A stretch of DNA of 14,997 bases from Chromatiales bacterium (GTDB lineage Bacteria > Pseudomonadota > Gammaproteobacteria > SZUA-140): contig JAITWN010000212.1 in assembly GCA_031285245.1 (NCBI GenBank), positions 1-14,997 on the forward strand, given 5' to 3'. The notes beneath the pieces were generated by a model that saw only the letters and a program-made list of their open reading frames with translations, ran no database searches and had not been told where the DNA came from. The position numbers were made by a program, and so were the translations under genes. Shown here in pieces: positions 5,527-13,133 of the stretch. Position 1 is the stretch's first letter. Each line of letters starts with the position of its first letter.

Positions 5527-6789
5527 TTAACCGAAGCGCCACTCCACCCGTGTGCTTTCGTCGCTATCGACGTGGAGTGACCAGCCGAAGCGTTCGCACA
5601 GGCGTTGCACCAGTGAGAGGCCGAGGCCGTAGCCGACGCCACCGGCGGTGGCGCCGCGCGCGCCGCGTTCCAGCAATTGCGGGATTTGTTCAGCGGGGAC
5701 GCCGATGCCGTCATCAGTGACCAGCAGTCGGTCCGCGGTGAGCAGGACATCGATCACGTTCGCGCGTGAATGTTGGCGGGCATTGCGGATCAGGTTTGAT
5801 GCGATCACTTCGATGATTGCGTTCGGCGCGGCGAGGAGAGGGCGGGCTTCGTAGCGCCACTCAATGCGCGGATCGTCTGCGCCGTCCTGTAGCAGCAGTT
5901 CGTCTTGCAGCAGGGTTTCCACGCAGTCAGCCACTGATACCTCAGCGCCATCGGATGGCTGCGCCAGATCTTCGCGCGCCAGCATCAGTAGCACCATCAC
6001 GGTTTCGTTCATGCGTAGCGCTGCCGCGTGCATGCGGCGTGCGGCGCGGCGCGAGCGCTCCGAGGTGCTGGCATCGTCTTCGATCAATTCAGCCGCGCTC
6101 TGGATCACGGCGAGCGGATTGCGTAGTTCGTGGCTCGCATCGGCAGAAAATTCCTGCTCACGGCGCAGCGCCTCACGCATGCGCAGCGCGTAGCTGTCGA
6201 GCGCGGCGGCGAGCCGGCCGATTTCATCGTTGGCCATGTACGAGGCGAGCGCGGTTTCGCTGCCGGCGGGCCCGGCGGCATCTACGCGCTCGGAAAGCTG
6301 AGTCAGCGGCGCTACCAAGTGGCGCGACAGATAAAAACCCAACCAGAGCGCAATGTAGATCGCAAGCAGAGTGCCTGCTGCGATCACTACGGCGCCGACG
6401 CGTTCGCGCTGCTCAAGCGCGGTGATGTCTTCGACGACGGCGTAGCGCTGCGCTTGCGGCAAGGTAGCCATCGCTACGATCCAGGTATCGCCGTCGCTTT
6501 CGTACTCTTGCAGACCATCGGGAAGATCAGCGATTTCCCGCGGCAGATCGCTTGCGTTGAGATTGGTCAGCACCTGGATGTCGTAGAGGTCATGCAGCGG
6601 ACGCAGTGCGAACTGGTGCGGTGTGGCGATGACTTCCTTCAGTCTGGCAATAGCAGCTTCGGTGACGGCGCGTTCTTCCAGCGTGTACGTCGTCCACAGC
6701 AGCAGCATGGTCAGCAGAGGACCGAGGATCGCACCGGCAATGACGAAGGAAAAAACGATGCGAAGACGCAGACTATCCCGATAGTGCAT
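5527..6789 (-). CDS. Two-component sensor histidine kinase (ColS/QseC-like type)
   Basis: A 420-residue membrane kinase. Membrane segments lie at about 10-33 and 132-155 and enclose a periplasmic sensor region of roughly 100 residues. A HAMP linker follows (about 156-210), then the dimerisation domain with His220 in FSADASHELRNPLAVI, N box SNLIRNARQH (331-340, Asn332/Asn336), DDGIGV (359-364) and GYGLGLSL (386-393). All residues needed for kinase activity are present. ATG 6789 was chosen because it overlaps the regulator stop by 17 nt and gives a normal short N-terminus; the frame is open to 6945, but that stretch lies wholly inside the regulator gene. The signal sensed is unknown. Position next to envelope glycosyltransferases suggests a ColRS- or PmrAB-like envelope-stress role, which is inference. 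Confidence 0.88.
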   Translation of the reverse strand: MHYRDSLRLRIVFSFVIAGAILGPLLTMLLLWTTYTLEERAVTEAAIARLKEVIATPHQFALRPLHDLYDIQVLTNLNASDLPREIADLPDGLQEYESDGDTWIVAMATLPQAQRYAVVEDITALEQRERVGAVVIAAGTLLAIYIALWLGFYLSRHLVAPLTQLSERVDAAGPAGSETALASYMANDEIGRLAAALDSYALRMREALRREQEFSADASHELRNPLAVIQSAAELIEDDASTSERSRRAARRMHAAALRMNETVMVLLMLAREDLAQPSDGAEVSVADCVETLLQDELLLQDGADDPRIEWRYEARPLLAAPNAIIEVIASNLIRNARQHSRANVIDVLLTADRLLVTDDGIGVPAEQIPQLLERGARGATAGGVGYGLGLSLVQRLCERFGWSLHVDSDESTRVEWRFG

Positions 6790-7459
6790 CGTCGCTGGAG
6801 AGTCGGTAGCCGACGCCGTGTATGGTGTGAATGAGAGGTTTGAGGTCGGGCGGATCGACAGCGCGGCGCAGCGTGTGGATGTGCGTGCGCAATGCATCGG
6901 TCTCGGGCGGTTCTTCGCCCCAGGCTTCGCGTTCGAGCCGCGCACGCGGCACTACTGCGGGAGATTCGCGCATGAGTAGCCGTAACAACTGGAAATCAAG
7001 TTTCGGCAGCGAGATTGGCTTGCCGGCGCGATTCACCTGCATGGTGCGTTCATCGAGCGAGAGATCGCCGATCTGTAAGCGACTGTGTTCGAGTCCGCCG
7101 CGTGCGCGCCGTACCTGAGCGCGGATTCTCGCTTCGAGCTCTTTCAGCGCCACCGGTTTGACCAGATAATCATCTGCACCGAGATCGAGGCCCGTGACGC
7201 GCTGTTCCAATTCGCCGCGCGCGGTCAGCATTAGCACGGGGGTGTTGCGTCCTTCAGCGCGCAGACGGCGACAGACCTGCGTGCCATCAAGGCCAGGCAG
7301 GCCGAGATCGAGCACGATGGCGTCAAAGTCGCTGGTGACCGCGAGGTGCAGTCCGGTGATGCCATCGAGCGCGGTGTCGACGGCGTGGCCGTGGGACTCC
7401 AGATAGTCCGCCAAGTTACCGGCGAGCTGCCGGTTATCCTCGATGATGAGTAGATGCAT
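6773..7459 (-). CDS. OmpR/PhoB-family response regulator (ColR-like)
   Basis: A 228-residue regulator: a receiver domain (1-115) with acidic pocket Glu7/Asp8, phospho-acceptor Asp51 in IVLDLGLPGLDG and Lys101 in DDYLVKPVAL, then an OmpR-type winged helix (about 130-220) ending in the typical LRRAVDP...IHTIHGVGYRL. It is first in its operon, and its stop overlaps the kinase start. Its ATG at 7459 faces the glycosyltransferase operon across about 100 nt, so it probably controls that operon, itself, or both. In Xanthomonas and Pseudomonas, ColR regulates envelope and lipid A modification genes; the resemblance in context is suggestive, not proven. Confidence 0.88.
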   Translation of the reverse strand: MHLLIIEDNRQLAGNLADYLESHGHAVDTALDGITGLHLAVTSDFDAIVLDLGLPGLDGTQVCRRLRAEGRNTPVLMLTARGELEQRVTGLDLGADDYLVKPVALKELEARIRAQVRRARGGLEHSRLQIGDLSLDERTMQVNRAGKPISLPKLDFQLLRLLMRESPAVVPRARLEREAWGEEPPETDALRTHIHTLRRAVDPPDLKPLIHTIHGVGYRLSSDDALSG

Positions 7460-7564
7460 GCGGGCAGTATACGATCGTTCCTTTACTAATTCTTCACATT
7501 TCCATGACGCTGCTATGACAGACTCGCGTCTATTTTGTCGCCCATGAAATCAGAAGGTGGATAT
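7460..7564. promoter_or_regulatory. Divergent regulatory region between regulator and glycosyltransferase operon
   Basis: A 105-nt space that must hold the promoters of both divergent operons. An A+T-rich stretch TTTACTAATTCTTCACATTT (7482-7501) is the most likely control site. TATACT on the minus strand (7471-7466) lies only 6 nt from the regulator ATG, so it would give a leaderless message if used. The plus-strand ribosome site AAGGTGG (7554-7560) sits 4 nt before ATG 7565 and decides that start over the in-frame TTG 7535 and ATG 7544. No consensus -35/-10 pair was found. Confidence 0.45.
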
Positions 7565-8353
7565 ATGGAAGCTGCGCCGTCACCCGCCGGGGCGGTGTCA
7601 TTGACGACTGCGCCGTCGCTGTCAGTGGTAATCCCAGTTCATAACGAAGTTGCCAACGTCGGTCCGCTGCTCGCGCAAGCGAGTGCCAGCCTCAAAGACG
7701 TTCCTCACGAAATCATTTTTGTCGACGATGCCAGCACCGATGGAACCGTCGCTGAGCTCAATAAATTACGTACGCAAACGCCCTTCTTGCGCATACTGCG
7801 TCACGCCAGTCAGGCCGGTCAGAGCGCGGCGATGCATACTGGCGCGCGCGCGGCGCGTGGCGCTTGGGTCGGTACGCTCGATGGCGATGGACAGAATGAT
7901 CCCGCTGATTTGGTGAAGCTGTGGCGCACGGCAGAGAGCGAATCAGATCAAGCCGCGGGTTTGTATATTGGTCATCGTGTTTCGCGTCATGACAACGGCG
8001 TGCGCATCATTTCCTCGCGCGTCGCCAATGGTGTGCGCAAGCGGCTGCTGCGCGACAGTGTTCCGGATTCAGGTTGTGGCGTGAAGCTTTTTCGCCGGGA
8101 TGTGTTTCTGTCGATGCCGTACTTCGATCATATGCATCGCTTCTTGCCCGCGCTGATCCAGCGCGAGAATCTTGCAGTGCGTTCAGTGCCGGTCGGGCAT
8201 CGGCCGCGTCAGGCGGGTCGCTCCAAATATGGCGTGATGAATCGGCTCTGGGTTGGCATTGTCGATCTCTGCGGTGTGATGTGGCTGCTCCGGCGTCGTC
8301 GCAATGCGGGCAAAGTCACCGAGGTTGGTCTCGATGGAGGCGATAGTGACTGA
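7565..8353 (+). CDS. GT2 polyprenyl-phosphate glycosyltransferase (DPMS/ArnC-like)
   Basis: A 262-residue GT-A glycosyltransferase of the dolichyl-phosphate mannose synthase kind. Motifs: LSVVIPVHNEVANV (19-32), nucleotide-binding IFVDDASTDGT (51-61), the metal-binding DXD region LDGDGQNDP (105-113), and the acceptor-side DSGCGVKLFRRDVF (168-181) with HRFLPAL (191-197). Instead of the two C-terminal membrane helices of ArnC it has one moderately hydrophobic segment (about 227-242) in a SKYGVMNRLWVGIVDLCGV block. It should load a sugar from a nucleotide donor onto undecaprenyl phosphate at the cytoplasmic face. The start is set by AAGGTGG before ATG 7565. It is the first gene of the operon and overlaps the next one by 20 nt. 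The sugar cannot be told from sequence. Confidence 0.88.
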   Translation: MEAAPSPAGAVSLTTAPSLSVVIPVHNEVANVGPLLAQASASLKDVPHEIIFVDDASTDGTVAELNKLRTQTPFLRILRHASQAGQSAAMHTGARAARGAWVGTLDGDGQNDPADLVKLWRTAESESDQAAGLYIGHRVSRHDNGVRIISSRVANGVRKRLLRDSVPDSGCGVKLFRRDVFLSMPYFDHMHRFLPALIQRENLAVRSVPVGHRPRQAGRSKYGVMNRLWVGIVDLCGVMWLLRRRRNAGKVTEVGLDGGDSD

Positions 8354-8654
8354 ACCGCAGTCGATGGGAGAATGGATCTGGCTCGGCGTTGGCTTCATCG
8401 GGCAGGCGCTGTTTTCGATGCGCTTCCTGGTGCAATGGCTGTCGAGTGAACGCGAGAAGCGCAGCGTGATCCCGCTGTCATTCTGGTATTTCAGCGTCGC
8501 TGGTGGCGCAGTACTGCTGGCTTATGCCATTTATCGCACTGATCCAGTGTTCATCGTTGGTCAGCTCACCGGGCTTTTCATCTATGCCCGCAATCTGCAA
8601 TTGCTCATGGCGGAACGTCGCCGTGGCGATAGCCGCCCGTCCGCATTTTCCTGA
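8334..8654 (+). CDS. Small LAB_N-domain membrane protein
   Basis: A 106-residue protein with the lipid-A-disaccharide synthase N-terminal (LAB_N) domain as its only domain. Three hydrophobic segments are visible (about 12-30, 44-60, 64-84), with the motif GQALFSMRFLVQWLSSEREK at the first loop and VGQLTGLFIYARNLQLL near the end. It has nothing of the LpxB catalytic part, so it is not LpxB. LAB_N is, from memory, placed with PQ-loop/SWEET-type membrane proteins. Sitting between a carrier-charging GT2 and carrier-using GT39 enzymes, it may move or present the lipid-linked sugar; that is inference. ATG 8334 gives a 20-nt overlap with the previous gene; ATG 8304 and 8364 are alternatives. Confidence 0.8.
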   Translation: MEAIVTEPQSMGEWIWLGVGFIGQALFSMRFLVQWLSSEREKRSVIPLSFWYFSVAGGAVLLAYAIYRTDPVFIVGQLTGLFIYARNLQLLMAERRRGDSRPSAFS

Positions 8655-8656
8655 AC

Positions 8657-10414
8657 GTGACAACATCTCGCTGGCAGCAATGGCTGGCGCGCACCTCGCC
8701 AGCATACGACTTCGCTGCGTTGTTCATACTGGGGCTGGTGCTGATGGCGGCTGGTCTTGGACTGCGCGATCCATGGCCGGCAGACGAGCCGAGATTCGCG
8801 TTGATTGCGCGCGACATGGCGCATGGTTCCGGTTGGCTGATTCCCACCGTCGCGGGTGAATGGTATGCCGATAAGCCGCCGCTCTTCATGTGGGCGATCG
8901 CGGCGTTTTATCGTCTTACCGACAATCTGCGCATCGCTTTTCTGCTGCCTTCGCTGATTGCAGGCTTCGGCACGGTTTTTCTCACTTATGATCTCGCGCG
9001 GCGTTTGTGGAATCGGGAAATCGCACTCACTGCGGGCGTGCTGCTGCTGCTATGCGTGCAGCTCACACTACAGGCGCGCACGGCGCAGATCGATGCGCTG
9101 CTGACATTCTGGACCACGCTTGGCATGTATGGCCTCGCGCGTCATTTGTTGCTGGGGCCGCAGTGGCGCTGGTACGCTTCGGGCGCTTTCGCTGCCGGCC
9201 TTGGCATCATCACTAAAGGGGTTGGTTTTCTGCCCGCGTTGATGTTCTTGCCTTGGGGCGTGGTGCGCTGGCGCTGGCCTTCCTCTCTGCCGCGCTTGCA
9301 CGGTTCGCTCGCGCGCTGGATGAGTGGGCCCGCAATGCTGGTGCTTGCGGTGGCGCTGTGGGGGCTGCCGATGCTGTGGTGGGTGGCGACGAGTGCAGCC
9401 GAAGGGCTCGATGCCTACCGTCACAATATCCTGCTGCACCAGACGGCGGATCGTTATTTCGATGCTTGGCATCATCACAATCCATTTTGGTATTACATCG
9501 TCGAAGTCATACCTTGGGCGTGGATGCCGCTGTCGCTCATGTTGCCCTGGTTGGTTCCAGCGTGGTGGCGCAAGATGCGCGCGGGTGATTGCGCAACCTG
9601 GCTACTGCTTGGCTGGGTCGTGTGCGTGCTGATTTTCTTTTCTCTGAGCCCGGGCAAACGCGGCGTTTACATCCTGCCGGCGTTGCCCGCCGCTGTGCTT
9701 GCCGCTGCGCCATTCGTGCCTGAGCTGCTGCGCCGTCGTGGTGTGCAGCGCGTTTTTCTGCTGACGGTTGCAGCTATTGCTGGCGCGATTTTGCTGCTAC
9801 TGGTGTGGCTGCTGTTGATGAAGCCTGAACGTATGGCGGCATTTGCCGAGGCTAACGATCTTTCAGCGGGAACTTTGTACGCAGTGATCGCGGTGCTGGG
9901 TGGCGCCGCGTTCATCTTCGCGGCCGCTGCGCGCAGGATCAGCGGCGCAGCTGCCCTCGCGCTCTTCTTGGTGACGTTTTGGCAGATCTACGGTTGGTGG
10001 GTTGCGCCGGTGCTGAATCCGTCGCGTTCTGGTGCTGAGCTGATGGCGCGTGTCGAAGCTGCGCTTGCGCCGTCGACAGAGCTTGGCATGGTGGGCTGGA
10101 AAGAACAGCTGATGTTGCATGTGCAGCGGCCGCTGGTACATTTCGGTTTCAGGCGTGATCCTGATGAAGAGTTACGCGATGCGACTGCCTGGCTGAGCGC
10201 GGCGCCGAATCGCCGTTTGCTGGTCCCGCGGGCGCAGATGAAGCCTTGTCTCAATCCCGATCTGGCTGAACCGATGGCTTTTCGCCACGGCCAGGAATGG
10301 TTGCTGCTAGGGCCCGATGCGATAACCGGGCAGTGTGATATAACAGCAAGGCCGCAGCACATCCGTGACTACGATCCTCGCCACATCATGACGGAGCGCA
10401 GAGCGCTTGAATAA
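8657..10414 (+). CDS. ArnT/PMT-like GT39 membrane glycosyltransferase, copy 1
   Basis: A 585-residue polytopic GT-C enzyme with roughly a dozen membrane segments and a soluble C-terminal part (about 455-585). The first periplasmic loop carries the family signature: acidic pair in PADEPRFALIARDM (41-54, Asp43 as likely catalytic acid) and WYADKPPLFMW (69-79), equivalent to the D-E and KPP motifs of ArnT. Length matches ArnT (about 550). It should transfer a sugar from undecaprenyl phosphate to an envelope acceptor on the periplasmic side; in ArnT that is aminoarabinose to lipid A. GTG 8657 lies 2 nt after the previous stop. Neither donor nor acceptor is shown by the sequence, and there are no aminoarabinose biosynthesis genes (arnA, arnB, arnD) in the window. 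Confidence 0.85.
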   Translation: MTTSRWQQWLARTSPAYDFAALFILGLVLMAAGLGLRDPWPADEPRFALIARDMAHGSGWLIPTVAGEWYADKPPLFMWAIAAFYRLTDNLRIAFLLPSLIAGFGTVFLTYDLARRLWNREIALTAGVLLLLCVQLTLQARTAQIDALLTFWTTLGMYGLARHLLLGPQWRWYASGAFAAGLGIITKGVGFLPALMFLPWGVVRWRWPSSLPRLHGSLARWMSGPAMLVLAVALWGLPMLWWVATSAAEGLDAYRHNILLHQTADRYFDAWHHHNPFWYYIVEVIPWAWMPLSLMLPWLVPAWWRKMRAGDCATWLLLGWVVCVLIFFSLSPGKRGVYILPALPAAVLAAAPFVPELLRRRGVQRVFLLTVAAIAGAILLLLVWLLLMKPERMAAFAEANDLSAGTLYAVIAVLGGAAFIFAAAARRISGAAALALFLVTFWQIYGWWVAPVLNPSRSGAELMARVEAALAPSTELGMVGWKEQLMLHVQRPLVHFGFRRDPDEELRDATAWLSAAPNRRLLVPRAQMKPCLNPDLAEPMAFRHGQEWLLLGPDAITGQCDITARPQHIRDYDPRHIMTERRALE

Positions 10415-12089
10415 GCAGAACCTCGCCTTCGATCTTCGTTGGCATCGCACCTTGTGGATAGTGCTGTGGGCGGTCGCGACGGGTACTGCGATGTTGTTCG
10501 TGCCGCTGATTCCTATCGATGAAACCCGCTATGCCAGCGTTGCCTGGGAGATGTGGACGCACGGGCAGTTTGTGTTGCCGACGATCAACGGTATGCCCTA
10601 CCACCATAAGCCGCCGCTACTGTTCTGGATGATTCACCTTGGCTGGGCGCTCTTCGGCGTCAACGAATGGTGGCTGCGTTTCATGCCGTCACTGTTTGCA
10701 CTCGCTTCACTCTTTCTGACGCATCGACTGGCCGCGCAGCTTTGGCCGCAGCGCCCTGCGATCGCGGCATTCGCGCCAGCACGTCGGCGTGCCAGCGGAT
10801 GGTGGTTGGTGTTCGCGCCGCTGCTGATGTTCGATGTGGCGCTGACCTGCTGGATGCTGCTCGCTGTTTCAGGATTGTTTGATGCGCATCAGCGCGGCGG
10901 TCTGCGCGGATGGGTGATTTTATGCATCGCGACGCTGCTTGGCTTGCTGACGAAGGGGCCGGTAGTGTTGCTGTATATCCTTATCCCTGGCGTGTTGATG
11001 CCGTTCTTGATATCTGCACCTGAGCGCGGAATTCATCGCTGGCGCTGGTTTGCTGCGCTCACCGTGAGCGTTGCAATTGCGGTGGCGGGCTCTTTGCTGT
11101 GGGCTATTCCTGCTGCAATGCTCGGCGGCCCGCAGTTTGCCAAAGGCTTGTTCTGGGAGCAGACCAAAGGTCGGATCGAAGGCATAGGCTTCGCGCATAG
11201 TGCGCCTTGGTGGTGGTATCTCCCGTTTCTGCCGATTGCGCTTTTCCCTTGGGTTTGGTGGCCACCGCTGTGGCGCGCGCTGCGCGCTGGGGTGGGCGGC
11301 GGCTCGGCTCCGGATCCGGTGCTGCGGCTGCTGGTGATCTGGGCGGGCGTGGTGTTTGTGGCGTTCTCGGTCATCAGCGGCAAACGCATTCACTATCTGT
11401 TGCCGCTGACGCCTGTGCTGGCGCTGCTCGCGGCGCGCATGCTCGATACCGCAGTCGTTCGCGGAGTTTCTGGCCTTCGGCAGTGGCCGCTGGTTATTGT
11501 CTTGGTGGCGATGGCGGTCATGTTTGCCATCTTTCCAGGAATGCAGCCGCAGTACCCGGGTTGGCCGGAATGGGTGGCGCATCTTCCGATTTCGATCAGC
11601 GTGGTCCTGGTGCTTGGGGCAGTGCTGCTGATGCTGCCTTTGCGGCAACTCGCTATCGAGAAACGCGTGTTGCAGGTCGCGTGTGTCAGCGTGGTCCTTT
11701 TCAGTCTGGTAAAGATGCAGGCCTTTGAGCAAGCGCGGCTATCCTATGATTTACATCCGGTCAGTGAATTCCTGGCGCAGAGTGAGCGTCAGCAGATGCC
11801 GATCGCGCATATGGATGCTTACCACGGCCAGTATCACTTCATCGGGCGCATGCTTGTGCCGTTTGATGTGATCTCAAGGGTGACAGCCGCGAAATGGGCT
11901 GAGCTTCATCCGAACGGCTTGATCATTTCCTATCCGCGCCAAAAGCCAACGCAAGCGCCGTATCCGCGTGTGATTTATCCCTATCGCGGACGATGGGTGG
12001 CGGTGTGGGCGGCGAGTGATGTCATCGAGTGCCCGCAGTGCGTGTTATCTGAGATCAGCCATGGTGAGCAACTTCCAAGCGAACCTTGA
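10407..12089 (+). CDS. ArnT/PMT-like GT39 membrane glycosyltransferase, copy 2
   Basis: A second GT39 enzyme, 560 residues, diverged from copy 1 but with the same plan: loop-1 motif IPIDETRYASVAWEMW (35-50) with Asp38/Glu39, then PYHHKPPLLFWM (64-75), about a dozen membrane helices, and a soluble C-terminal portion from about residue 440. The motif DETRYA is closer to classical ArnT than the DEPRFA of copy 1. It starts at TTG 10407, overlapping copy 1 by 8 nt, with a weak GGAG (10393-10396) upstream, which points to translational coupling. Two transferases in one operon suggest either two acceptors or sites, or two successive additions. It is the last gene of the operon; family B repeat copy 2 follows 18 nt later. 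Confidence 0.85.
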   Translation: MNKQNLAFDLRWHRTLWIVLWAVATGTAMLFVPLIPIDETRYASVAWEMWTHGQFVLPTINGMPYHHKPPLLFWMIHLGWALFGVNEWWLRFMPSLFALASLFLTHRLAAQLWPQRPAIAAFAPARRRASGWWLVFAPLLMFDVALTCWMLLAVSGLFDAHQRGGLRGWVILCIATLLGLLTKGPVVLLYILIPGVLMPFLISAPERGIHRWRWFAALTVSVAIAVAGSLLWAIPAAMLGGPQFAKGLFWEQTKGRIEGIGFAHSAPWWWYLPFLPIALFPWVWWPPLWRALRAGVGGGSAPDPVLRLLVIWAGVVFVAFSVISGKRIHYLLPLTPVLALLAARMLDTAVVRGVSGLRQWPLVIVLVAMAVMFAIFPGMQPQYPGWPEWVAHLPISISVVLVLGAVLLMLPLRQLAIEKRVLQVACVSVVLFSLVKMQAFEQARLSYDLHPVSEFLAQSERQQMPIAHMDAYHGQYHFIGRMLVPFDVISRVTAAKWAELHPNGLIISYPRQKPTQAPYPRVIYPYRGRWVAVWAASDVIECPQCVLSEISHGEQLPSEP

Positions 12090-12107
12090 GATGTAAGCTA
12101 AAACCTC

Positions 12108-12187
12108 CGTCATTGCGAGGCGAAGCCGAAGCAATCCACATAGCTGACTGGATGGCCCCATCTGGATTGGCGCCCCTCGCAATGACG
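12108..12187. repeat. Palindromic repeat family B, copy 2
   Basis: The ends CGTCATTGCGAGG (12108-12120) and CCTCGCAATGACG (12175-12187) are perfect 13-bp inverted repeats. It fills the gap between two convergent genes, so its RNA hairpin could act as a two-way stop, although no T-run follows. It is in the same orientation as copy 1 (5380-5460) and shares AAAACCTC just before the left end. Confidence 0.85.
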
Positions 12188-12198
12188 AAGCGGGTTCT

Positions 12199-12921
12199 CT
12201 AGCGCTGCGGGGGCGTGTTAGTTGTGGCCTCGCGCTTCTTGCTCATGGCGTGCTCCAGCGCGAGTTCGTAAACGTCCATCAGTTCTTCTTGGGTGGAGGC
12301 GACGATGCCATCCATCTGGCCGAGCGCCCAGGTAATGTCTTCTTCTTCCAGACGCAGTGGACCCTGCGCATGTGCCTGTTGGAACTGCTGATGATGCCGA
12401 TGGTGGCTGTGTTGCAGCGGATAGCGCCGATGCAGAATCACGCGGTTGATCATGATGGCGATGAAGAACAGCAGCAGAGCGCCGCCGAAAACCGAATACG
12501 CCACGCTCATCAGAAGCTGCGGATCGAGTGGCGTATCGATCATAGAAACGGAGAGCGCTGTAGCCGCCGCCGGCGGATGCAAACAGCGCAGCAACTGCAT
12601 GGCGAGGATGGTGCTGCCAACGCTGGTTGCTATCGCGATGATTGTATTATCGATGGCGTGTCCACAGATGAGCGCAATGGTGCCGGCGATCAGATGCCCT
12701 CCAAGCAGCGGCCAGGGCTGCGCCATCGGACTATGCGGCAAGACGAACAGCAGAAAACTGGAAGCTCCCATCGACGCTATCAACGGCAGCGCGATGCCTA
12801 CATGTGGCAGTGTCTTTAACAGAAAGCCAAGCGCGAACATGGCTCCTGCTGCCGCTAACGCGTTGATCAGCTTATCGCGCAGTGATGATGGATCGACATA
12901 TTGCTTGAGCCGAGACAACAT
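12199..12921 (-). CDS. HPP-family integral membrane protein
   Basis: A 240-residue protein of the HPP family (PF04982 type). The name-giving motif is in LRCLHPPAAATAL (111-123), with MGASSFLLFVLPHSPMAQPW (51-70) and LLGGHLIAG upstream. Four to five membrane segments span about 20-160. HPP proteins are poorly understood; some plant and cyanobacterial members transport nitrite, which cannot be extended to this one. After the membrane part comes a His/Gln-rich stretch (171-184, six His) and an acidic helical tail EEEDITWALGQMDGIVAST (192-210) and onward. Many longer family members have CBS domains here; this one does not. It is monocistronic, convergent with the glycosyltransferase operon, and has no clear ribosome binding site. 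Confidence 0.85.
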   Translation of the reverse strand: MLSRLKQYVDPSSLRDKLINALAAAGAMFALGFLLKTLPHVGIALPLIASMGASSFLLFVLPHSPMAQPWPLLGGHLIAGTIALICGHAIDNTIIAIATSVGSTILAMQLLRCLHPPAAATALSVSMIDTPLDPQLLMSVAYSVFGGALLLFFIAIMINRVILHRRYPLQHSHHRHHQQFQQAHAQGPLRLEEEDITWALGQMDGIVASTQEELMDVYELALEHAMSKKREATTNTPPQR

Positions 12922-13022
12922 GAGATCGGTTGAGGCGGTGGTGAGCGCAGCAGCTGAAGAGAGGAAAAAACGAAAGCTACCTCTTTGCCCGCGCGGGTGT
13001 CAATTGTCGCGCAGAGCCAGAG

Positions 13023-13061
13023 TTATAGGTTGGGCTTCACTGCGTTCAGCCCAACCTATAA
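13023..13061. repeat. Palindromic repeat family A, full copy
   Basis: The arms TTATAGGTTGGGCT (13023-13036) and AGCCCAACCTATAA (13048-13061) form a perfect 14-bp inverted repeat around TCACTGCGTTC. It lies in the 212-nt space between the divergent HPP gene and the DUF2892 gene. Otherwise that space (12922-13133) shows only an A-rich patch at 12964-12973 and no convincing promoter. Confidence 0.85.
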
Positions 13062-13133
13062 TCTATTCCGCTAATCTATTGCGAGCGCCATCATCCACTG
13101 CGTGGCAGAGCACATAAACAAAGGAACTGAGTA

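Noticed and set aside
5817..6425. Plus-strand frame of 202 codons opposite the sensor kinase
   Set aside because: Arg/Ala/Cys-rich with no motif; it is the complement of conserved kinase domains.
6130..6834. Plus-strand frame of 234 codons opposite the sensor kinase
   Set aside because: It mirrors the kinase reading frame and shows no family features of its own.
8334..8654. Calling the small membrane protein LpxB
   Set aside because: Only the LAB_N domain is present; the glycosyltransferase part of LpxB is absent.
10920..11732. Long minus-strand frame (270 codons) opposite the second GT39 gene
   Set aside because: It has a His/Arg/Gln-heavy composition without any domain pattern and lies wholly antisense to a clear membrane enzyme; it is a shadow of G+C-rich coding sequence.
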